A stretch of DNA of 8,902 nt. Origin: RFTU01 sp032122355. Its GTDB lineage: Bacteria; Pseudomonadota; Gammaproteobacteria; Burkholderiales; Burkholderiaceae_C. The notes beneath the pieces were generated by a model that worked only from the letters and a program-made list of their open reading frames with translations, was not told the origin of the DNA and searched no databases. The stretch lies in contig JAUMCS010000120.1 of assembly GCA_032122355.1 (NCBI GenBank), positions 1-8,902 of the forward strand. Direction: 5' to 3'. Below are positions 1-5,156 of the stretch, piece by piece (positions within the stretch are counted from its first letter, which is position 1; each line of letters begins with the position of its first letter). Made by a program: the position numbers and the translations under genes.

Positions 1-1
1 T

Positions 2-190
2 CGCTCGGGAGAAACGGAAGACTCCACCATTGCAGACATTGCCGTGGGCACCAATGCCGGGCAAATCAAAACGGGTTCACTCAGTCGCAGTGATCGTATG
101 GCTAAATACAATCAGCTGTTGCGCATTGAAGAAGACTTGGGCGATATCGCAGTTTATTCAGGTAGATCCGCTTTTTATAATTTGCGGTAA
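2..190 (+). CDS. eno: Enolase, C-terminal end (partial)
   Basis: This is the last 62 codons of enolase, the glycolytic enzyme that interconverts 2-phosphoglycerate and phosphoenolpyruvate in the cytoplasm. In many proteobacteria it also binds the RNA degradosome. The frame is open from the window edge and ends at TAA (188-190). Visible family landmarks are RSGETED (the end of the conserved SHRSGETED loop), the segment ADIAVGTNAGQIKTGS with the active-site lysine in IKTGS, then LSRSDRMAKYNQLLRIEEDLG and the usual AFYNLR-type ending. The catalytic barrel lies outside the window. The gene is followed 36 bases later by ftsB on the same strand, the common eno-ftsB arrangement of beta- and gammaproteobacteria. 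A plus-strand frame at 30-212 is a shadow of this gene in another frame. Identification is secure. Confidence 0.97.
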   Translation, partial: RSGETEDSTIADIAVGTNAGQIKTGSLSRSDRMAKYNQLLRIEEDLGDIAVYSGRSAFYNLR

Positions 191-226
191 TACTGGCTCA
201 ATCTTGCGATAGTTGAAAAACGCGCT

Positions 227-505
227 ATGCGTTGGTTTACTGCTTTAATAGTTGTTCTGCTGTTGCTGGTTCACACCAATTTATGGTGGGGCCACAACGG
301 CGTTCGAAGTGTGCGCCAATTGCAAACCGAATTAGAAAAGCAAGAGGCTGCGAATCAGTCTGCCAGGTTACGGAATCAACGCCTTCAAGCGGAAGTACAG
401 GATTTGAAAGAGGGCTTGGAAATGGTAGAAGAAAAAGCCAGAAGTGAGTTGGGTATGCTTAAACCCAACGAGATATTGGTGCATCTTCCGCTCACCAAGC
501 CTTAA
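227..505 (+). CDS. ftsB: Cell division protein FtsB
   Basis: This encodes a 92-residue bitopic inner-membrane protein of the divisome. FtsB joins FtsL and FtsQ in a complex that helps activate septal peptidoglycan synthesis. Residues 1-3 are a short cytoplasmic tail (MRW). Residues about 4-22 are one strongly hydrophobic membrane segment ending in the Trp/Gly-rich NLWWG. Residues about 27-70 are a periplasmic coiled coil rich in Leu, Gln, Glu and Lys. The RSELGMLKPNE stretch near residues 72-82 matches the conserved FtsB tail, where family members usually read ARxELGMxxxGE. Length fits the family (about 90-105 residues). There is no convincing Shine-Dalgarno sequence before the ATG, so translation may depend on the upstream eno message. 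hslO converges on this gene; the 60-base gap between the stop codons has no clear terminator. Confidence 0.93.
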   Translation: MRWFTALIVVLLLLVHTNLWWGHNGVRSVRQLQTELEKQEAANQSARLRNQRLQAEVQDLKEGLEMVEEKARSELGMLKPNEILVHLPLTKP

Positions 506-565
506 ACACACGGGTAGATTGTGCACGCACAGCATGTGGCAGACCCGCGCCGCCCACCCAGTGTG

Positions 566-1546
566 TTATTGCATGGATGAGCTGCTGGGTGCTTGATCAG
601 CCTCGGGTGTGAATAATTGACCTATATCCACCGAGTCAAAGAAATAATGCTTGCCGCAATACTCGCAGCCGATATCAATTTGGCCTTGTTCGGCAATAAT
701 GTCCTGTGCTTCATGTTGGCCTAAGCTCAAAAGCATGCGCGCTACTCGTTGCCTTGTGCAGCGGCAGCTGTAGCTGGGATAAAGTGTGGGCAAAAGTAAG
801 CGCAGTTCTTCTTCCCAAAACAATCGATGCAGCAGCGTTTGAGCATCAAGGCTGAGGAGTTCTTCGGGGCTAAGTGTGGCGAGTAGATGACTGAGTCGAT
901 TGAAATCTTCCGTTTCTCTCAGATCCTTTTCCTCATGTGATGTATGGCTGGTATGGGGTAGTCGCTGCAACAGTATGCCCGCCGCACAATCTGCATTGGC
1001 AGCTAAAACCAAACGCGTTTCAAGTTGTTCGGATTGCAGCATGTAATGCTCAATCACTTCGGCTAAAGTGGCCAGTGGTTGCCCTTGAGCATTATGTAGA
1101 GGCACGATGCCTTGGTATGGTTGTTGGCCAGGTAGTCGGTCTAGCGGATCAAGGGTGATGGCGCACCGACCCTGACCCTGGGCATTGAATAATGACTGTA
1201 AGGGTGCAAAACCAGAGAAAGAATCAGTAACCTTGGCTTCGGATGTATGGGCTGCTTGCTGTGCGGTAGCCCTAAAACTCAAGTGGGGTTGAACCTCAGC
1301 TACGGCCAATTTGACAGGACCATCTCCATGCATTTGCATGATTAAGGCACCATTGAATTTGATGTTAGCTTGCATCAATACGCTGGCTGCAGCCATTTCA
1401 CCCAATAGTTGTTGAACTTCTGCTGGGTAAGCACCGCTGCTTGACTGAGTTCGATCATGAATCAGGGTTTGCCATGAATCGGTCAAACGCACGAGCACTC
1501 CGCGCACAGGGATGCCGTCAAAGATAAATTTATGTAGTTCGCTCAC
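566..1546 (-). CDS. hslO: Hsp33 redox-regulated holdase chaperone
   Basis: This encodes Hsp33, a cytoplasmic holdase switched on by oxidative stress, here 326 residues against roughly 290 in E. coli. The N-terminal domain begins with a typical sequence (LHKFIFDGIPVRGVLVRL). The C-terminal redox switch is complete: Cys261-x-Cys263, a 30-residue linker, then Cys294-x-x-Cys297 in GCEYCGKHYFF. In the family these four cysteines bind zinc when reduced and form disulfides when oxidised. After the zinc domain comes a short tail ending in four serines, which accounts for part of the extra length. The start codon is GTG (1544-1546), chosen because the conserved N-terminus begins there and no earlier in-frame start is seen. 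The ribosome site is weak (TGGGAT just before GTG). A tRNA-Arg gene lies 56 bases upstream on the same strand, and I see no separate strong promoter between them. Confidence 0.97.
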   Translation of the reverse strand: MSELHKFIFDGIPVRGVLVRLTDSWQTLIHDRTQSSSGAYPAEVQQLLGEMAAASVLMQANIKFNGALIMQMHGDGPVKLAVAEVQPHLSFRATAQQAAHTSEAKVTDSFSGFAPLQSLFNAQGQGRCAITLDPLDRLPGQQPYQGIVPLHNAQGQPLATLAEVIEHYMLQSEQLETRLVLAANADCAAGILLQRLPHTSHTSHEEKDLRETEDFNRLSHLLATLSPEELLSLDAQTLLHRLFWEEELRLLLPTLYPSYSCRCTRQRVARMLLSLGQHEAQDIIAEQGQIDIGCEYCGKHYFFDSVDIGQLFTPEADQAPSSSSMQ

Positions 1547-1602
1547 AATCCCATTGTAATGCGGATTAAGCTTGGAGGCAAATTCGGTATTGGAGTACCA
1601 AC

Positions 1603-1677
1603 TGGCGCCCCCGACAGGAATCGAACCTGTATCTAGCGCTTAGGAGGCGCTCGTTCTATCCATTGAACTACGGCGGC
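1603..1677 (-). tRNA. tRNA-Arg (anticodon CCT)
   Basis: Read on the minus strand, a complete 75-base cloverleaf can be built. It has acceptor GCCGCCG with CGGGGGC, D stem GTTC/GAAC, anticodon stem AGCGC/GCGCT with loop CTCCTAA (anticodon CCT), variable loop AGAT, and T stem ACAGG/CCTGT with loop TTCGATT. The discriminator base is G and the 3' CCA is encoded. The layout matches E. coli argW, the tRNA that reads the AGG codon. One defect is visible: acceptor position 4 is a G facing G69, so the stem has a G-G mismatch while all other stem pairs are Watson-Crick. The gene points towards hslO, 56 bases downstream. Confidence 0.95.
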
Positions 1678-1688
1678 GTCAAGCCTTT

Positions 1689-1719
1689 ATTGTCGCAAAA
1701 AAATAAGCCAAAATATCAA
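1689..1719 (-). promoter_or_regulatory. Possible tRNA-Arg promoter
   Basis: On the minus strand TTGATA (1714-1719) resembles a -35 box and GACAAT (1689-1694) a weak -10 box. They are separated by 19 bases, two more than ideal. Initiation would fall about five bases before the mature tRNA 5' end. A run of seven T (minus strand, 1697-1703) lies in the spacer and could also serve as the U-tract of a weak terminator for the upstream outer-membrane gene. The call rests on motif resemblance only. Confidence 0.3.
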
Positions 1720-1730
1720 AGGCACATCAG

Positions 1731-2414
1731 TTAATCAAAGCGATAAGTGACGCCAAGCTTGACGGTGGGCATGAATTTGATTTTGTCAGCCTCAGCGCGG
1801 ACTTTGGCTTCTTCTTTCATGAGTTGATCCACTCCAATGTCACCGCCTGGGTTTAGTGGCGTTTGAATACGCGAGAGGAAGGAGTTGGAGTAATCAAAGG
1901 TTAGCTCAGGTTTGCCAAAAAACACTCCAGCATCGGCATAAAAATTGAAGCCTTTCTGTGCCCGGTGATGGCCTGTACCGATACCTAGGTAGGGCATAGT
2001 ACTGGGATATCTGAGATTGAGACCAAAAGTATCGTCGGGGTTCAGTGAGTAGGTGTTGTCACCTAAAGTGACACTGGTACCACTCGATTTGCCAGCACGT
2101 AACTCATTTTTCCCTAAGCCTAAGCCGGCAGTAATTCGAAAATCTGAAGTGATAGGTGTCAGTGGCATCCAATCTAGGTAGAAGGTTGCGCCGGAAAAAT
2201 CAGCTTGCGCAGCATATTTACTGCCACTAACAGAAACGGAGCGAGAGTATGAAAAACTATGAGCCTCGGCACGCATACCAAACGATTCAGACATGCTATG
2301 ACTGAAGCCGGCATGAGCACCTGATAAAACCCCAAACCCACCGTAAAATTCATCCGCACAAGCAGAGGTACTCGCAAATGCAGTGATTAAACATGCAACC
2401 ACACCTTTATTCAT
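1731..2414 (-). CDS. Outer-membrane beta-barrel protein, function unknown
   Basis: This encodes a 227-residue exported protein. The ATG at 2412-2414 is preferred: GGGAG (2423-2427) sits eight bases upstream, and it gives a clean signal peptide of Lys plus a hydrophobic core ending in STSACADEF, with cleavage likely after ACA or ADE. A TTG five codons earlier would overlap that ribosome site. The mature part alternates short Gly/aromatic-rich strands with polar loops, as in eight-stranded OmpA- or OmpW-like barrels. It contains FYLDWMPL, ITAGLGLGKN, PYLGIGTGHH, FNFYADAGVFFGKPEL, a charged helical stretch (KEEAKVRAEADKI) and the final strand VKLGVTYRF. These resemble a family of uncharacterised proteobacterial outer-membrane proteins with a PYLG(I/L)G and DxGVxFxGxP pattern; that is recalled, not searched. 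Unusually, an Asp follows the terminal Phe. Substrate or role cannot be read from sequence. It stands alone, with mutS upstream and tRNA-Arg downstream on the same strand. Confidence 0.78.
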   Translation of the reverse strand: MNKGVVACLITAFASTSACADEFYGGFGVLSGAHAGFSHSMSESFGMRAEAHSFSYSRSVSVSGSKYAAQADFSGATFYLDWMPLTPITSDFRITAGLGLGKNELRAGKSSGTSVTLGDNTYSLNPDDTFGLNLRYPSTMPYLGIGTGHHRAQKGFNFYADAGVFFGKPELTFDYSNSFLSRIQTPLNPGGDIGVDQLMKEEAKVRAEADKIKFMPTVKLGVTYRFD

Positions 2415-2445
2415 CGTTTTAACTCCCAAAGTGGTGAAATTTGTA

Positions 2446-2477
2446 TCTCAATTACACTCGATTTTGGGAAATTGAGA
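2446..2477. repeat. Inverted repeat upstream of the outer-membrane gene
   Basis: TCTCAATT (2446-2453) and AATTGAGA (2470-2477) are perfect 8-base inverted copies separated by 16 bases. They lie 32-63 bases upstream of the outer-membrane protein ATG, where a promoter or operator is expected. I could not place a convincing -35/-10 pair nearby. It may be a regulator binding site or chance in an AT-rich gap. Confidence 0.3.
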
Positions 2478-2516
2478 AAGTGCAAAGCTTAAGGGTTTAT
2501 GCTGGAAAAAGAATAA

Positions 2517-4619
2517 TTAAGTATTGGCACTGGCAACGGCCTTGAGTTGATAAAGTGCCTCTAGCGCTTCGCGTGGGCTGAGTTGATCAGGGTTCATCGA
2601 AGCCAATAGACGTTCAAGCTCAGTTTGACCTACACTAGGCTCTGGAACTGAGTTTTGGTAAGAAAATAAATCCATCTGCAAGGGTTGGGGACCTTGTTGT
2701 TGTTCTAGCGTTTGCAGGGTATGCTGCGCTTGTGTAATCAGCGCAGGCGGCATACCGGCCAACCGTGCGACTTGTACCCCGTAGCTGCGGCTGGCAGGCC
2801 CAGCTGATATATCATGTAAAAATACAATGTTGTGTTCGGATTCCACCGCACTGACATGCACGTTTTGCGCCTTGTTGTATGCTTGGGCCAATTGGGTGAG
2901 TTCAAAATAGTGGGTGGCAAATAAGGTAAAGCAGCGATTGCGTTCATATAAATAGCCCGCAATTGAGCCCGCCAGCGCTAGGCCATCTAGGGTACTGGTG
3001 CCACGGCCAATTTCATCCATTAATACTAGGCTGTATGGAGTGGCGCTATGCAAAATGGCGGCGGCTTCAGTCATTTCCATCATGAACGTGGATTGTGCAT
3101 TGGCCAAATCGTCTGCAGCCCCAATACGGGTATGAATGGCATCAACCGGCCCAATGCAGCAACGCTGCGCCGGCACAAATGACCCAATACTAGCCAGTAA
3201 TACAATCAGCGCCACTTGGCGCATATACGTGCTTTTGCCCCCCATGTTAGGCCCCGTGATCACCAGCATTCGGGTGTGTTCATTGAGTTGTGCATGATTG
3301 GCAATGAACGCGCCACCTTGTGTTTCTTGTAGGCGAGCTTCCACGACGGGGTGCCGGCCAGCATGAATTTCAATACAAGGGTGGTTGACAAAGGTCGGTA
3401 ACACCCAGCCGCAGGTATGAGCCCTCTCGGCCAATGCTGCTAATGCGTCTAGTGTGGATAAGGCGTGTGCTAATGCATGCAGATAAGCGAGATGGGGTTG
3501 AAGCGCATCGTGTATTTGTTCAAATAGCCATTTTTCTCGTGCCAAAGCACGCTCCTGCGCGGACAGCGCTTTATCCTCAAAGGCTTTGAGCTCGGGCGTG
3601 ATGAACCGCTCGGCATTTTTCAGGGTTTGGCGGCGCTGGTAGTCTGTTGGTATGCGATCCAAGCCACTGCTGGTGACTTCAATATAGTAGCCATGAACTC
3701 GATTGAATTGCACCCGCAAGTTATTGATGCCAGTGCGGTTGCGTTCTCGCGTTTCAAGCTCGACTAAAAAGGCATCGCTGTTTTGTGTGAGGTTGCGCAG
3801 TTCATCCAGTTCTGCATCCACACCTATGCCAATGACACCTCCATCACGCACTTGTGCTGCAGGCTCGGTTGCAAGCGCACTCAGAATGTCGTGTAATTCA
3901 TCAGGGGCTTGAAGGGGAGGCTGCAGTGTTGCAAGTAGGCCGCAAGCTTGGGATGCGGGCTGAGGCACAGTGGCTTGTAAAGCCGGTAGTGCTAAGAGGG
4001 TATCGCGCAAACCGCTGAGTTCGCGCGGTTTGGCTTGGCGCAGGCCTATGCGGGAAGCAATCCGTTCAATATCGCTGATGTGGCGCATGGCCTCGCGCAG
4101 CGGCTCAAAACCGTGATGATGAAAGGCCGCAATGGCTTCATGCCGGCTTTGTGCTTGGGTACGATCGCGATGAGGGTTGAGCAACCAACGCCGCAAGGTG
4201 CGGCTGCCCATGCCGGTGCGGCAGGTATCGAGTAATGACAGCAGGGTAGGGCTGTCTTCGCCGCGCAGTGTTTGGGTGATTTCTAGGTTGCGCAGGGTGG
4301 CAGGTGGCAGATCAATCAGTGCACCGTTGCGCTCAACTTGAAGGGTTTGAATATGCGTTAAAGTCTGGCTTTGAGTATGTTCGGCATAGCTCAGTAAGGC
4401 GGCGGCGGCACCATGAGCCGCCCGTAAATTCTCAGCACCCCAGCTGCTGAGGCTGAGTACTTGAAGTTGCTCGCATAGTTTGCGCTCACCCAATGCGGGT
4501 TCGAATTGCCAGTTTGGGCGCTGGGTGATGGGGGCACGAATGTGGTGCTTGATGGTTTGAAGTGATACGCCTGTTTTATGTGGGCTGACTTCTACCATAT
4601 CTGATAACTTCAGCGGCAT
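2517..4619 (-). CDS. mutS: MutS C-terminal fragment (connector, clamp, ATPase)
   Basis: This 700-residue frame holds the rest of MutS. MutS-like sequence is clear from RPNWQFEPALGERKL near residue 35. It continues through the lever/core region (LRNLEITQTLRG), the clamp (RVQFNRVHGYYIEVT) and the ATPase: Walker A GPNMGGKST from residue 456, Walker B LVLMDEIGRG with Asp535-Glu536, then FATHYFELT. The C-terminal tail (RLLASMNPDQLSPREALEALYQLK) resembles the dimer/tetramer-forming end of beta- and gammaproteobacterial MutS. The apparent ATG at 4617-4619 has no ribosome binding site and lies inside homologous sequence, so it is unlikely to be a real start. Without the mismatch-binding domain the product should not recognise mismatches. 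Confidence 0.85.
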   Translation of the reverse strand: MPLKLSDMVEVSPHKTGVSLQTIKHHIRAPITQRPNWQFEPALGERKLCEQLQVLSLSSWGAENLRAAHGAAAALLSYAEHTQSQTLTHIQTLQVERNGALIDLPPATLRNLEITQTLRGEDSPTLLSLLDTCRTGMGSRTLRRWLLNPHRDRTQAQSRHEAIAAFHHHGFEPLREAMRHISDIERIASRIGLRQAKPRELSGLRDTLLALPALQATVPQPASQACGLLATLQPPLQAPDELHDILSALATEPAAQVRDGGVIGIGVDAELDELRNLTQNSDAFLVELETRERNRTGINNLRVQFNRVHGYYIEVTSSGLDRIPTDYQRRQTLKNAERFITPELKAFEDKALSAQERALAREKWLFEQIHDALQPHLAYLHALAHALSTLDALAALAERAHTCGWVLPTFVNHPCIEIHAGRHPVVEARLQETQGGAFIANHAQLNEHTRMLVITGPNMGGKSTYMRQVALIVLLASIGSFVPAQRCCIGPVDAIHTRIGAADDLANAQSTFMMEMTEAAAILHSATPYSLVLMDEIGRGTSTLDGLALAGSIAGYLYERNRCFTLFATHYFELTQLAQAYNKAQNVHVSAVESEHNIVFLHDISAGPASRSYGVQVARLAGMPPALITQAQHTLQTLEQQQGPQPLQMDLFSYQNSVPEPSVGQTELERLLASMNPDQLSPREALEALYQLKAVASANT
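4576..4619 (-). other. mutS: mutS frame-change interval
   Basis: The N-terminal and C-terminal mutS frames overlap here. The upstream frame reads EVIRYGRSQPT then TAA; the downstream frame reads DMVEVSPHKTGV. The spacing between the two frames shows one surplus base, or two missing ones. Near the stop the upstream frame reads CAG-CCC-ACA-TAA; slipping forward one base after CCC gives CAT-AAA, which is the downstream frame. There is no long homopolymer in the interval. Confidence 0.75.
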
Positions 4620-5145
4620 CTAAACGCGCTAACCATGCAGGCAACTCTTGTGGTGTGCATTCGGTGATGCCTAGCGTGCCACTGGCTAAACCCAACCAGG
4701 CCAGTCCCCATTTTCCGCGATGATGCCATGCACTGAGTAATAAACTTTCACGGCGCTCGGCCAGTAGGTTTTGCTCGGTGAGTGTGCCGGGTGTGACTAC
4801 ACGCACCACTTTGCGCTCAACGGGGCCCTTACTGTTACCCACTTCACCGACTTGTTCAGCAATGGCCACGCTATAACCCGCTGCTATGAGTTTAGCCAAA
4901 TAATTATCGACTGCATGAATCGGTAATCCGGCCATGGCAATGGGTTCACCTGCACTTTGACCGCGGGTGGTTAGGGTAAGATTCAGTAATTGATGGGCCT
5001 GGCGTGCATCATCATAAAAAAGCTCATAAAAATCCCCCATGCGATAAAACACCAGTGTTTCGGGGAAATCGGCCTTGATGCGTAGGTACTGTTGCATCAT
5101 GGGGGTATGGTTTTGAATCTCGTTCGAGTCTGAAGCAGTTTTCAT
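4576..5145 (-). CDS. mutS: MutS N-terminal fragment (mismatch-binding domain)
   Basis: This 189-residue frame carries MutS domain I and the first part of the connector. GDFYELF at residues 37-43 is the mismatch-wedge motif, with Phe39 and Glu41 matching E. coli Phe36 and Glu38. LTLTTRGQ and PIAMAGLPIHAVDNYLAKLIAAGYSVAIAEQ are standard domain I segments, and RKVVRVVTPGTLTE marks the end of that domain. Homology continues to about LARLDAAEVI near residue 177; the last dozen residues to the TAA at 4576-4578 are probably partly out of frame. Alone the product lacks the ATPase and clamp, so it would not perform mismatch repair. Confidence 0.85.
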   Translation of the reverse strand: MKTASDSNEIQNHTPMMQQYLRIKADFPETLVFYRMGDFYELFYDDARQAHQLLNLTLTTRGQSAGEPIAMAGLPIHAVDNYLAKLIAAGYSVAIAEQVGEVGNSKGPVERKVVRVVTPGTLTEQNLLAERRESLLLSAWHHRGKWGLAWLGLASGTLGITECTPQELPAWLARLDAAEVIRYGRSQPT

Positions 5146-5156
5146 AAAAAAATAGA

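Larger units (their letters stand above)
2517..5145 (-). pseudogene. mutS: mutS, DNA mismatch repair ATPase, frameshifted
   Basis: The whole locus is one MutS gene split by a frame change. MutS recognises mismatches and small loops as a dimer and recruits MutL. Joined, the two frames give about 875 residues, normal for the family. Domain order is intact: N-terminal mismatch-binding domain with GDFYELF, connector, lever/core with NLEITQTLRG and SLLDTCRTGMGSRTLRRWL, clamp, and ATPase with GPNMGGKST and VLMDEIGRGTSTLDG. The ATG at 5143-5145 begins 11 bases after the spoT stop, following a run of seven T; the nearest Shine-Dalgarno-like sequence, AAAGGG (5160-5165), is 14 bases away inside spoT, so coupling to spoT translation is likely. 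The reading frame must move forward by one base within 4576-4619. This may be a true inactivating indel, a sequencing error or, less likely, recoding. Confidence 0.85.

Noticed and set aside
506..565. AACACAC (505-511) with GTGTGTT (561-567), and CGGGT (511-515) with ACCCG (543-547), as a bidirectional terminator between ftsB and hslO
   Set aside because: The arms are short, the loop is long and no U-tract follows on either strand.
1603..1677. tRNA-Arg as an integration site for a mobile element
   Set aside because: No integrase, no repeated tRNA 3' end and no foreign-looking sequence beside it; housekeeping genes lie on both sides.
1697..1726. Intrinsic terminator for the outer-membrane gene
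   Set aside because: There is a T7 run on the minus strand, but the preceding stem is only about three GC pairs, too weak to call.
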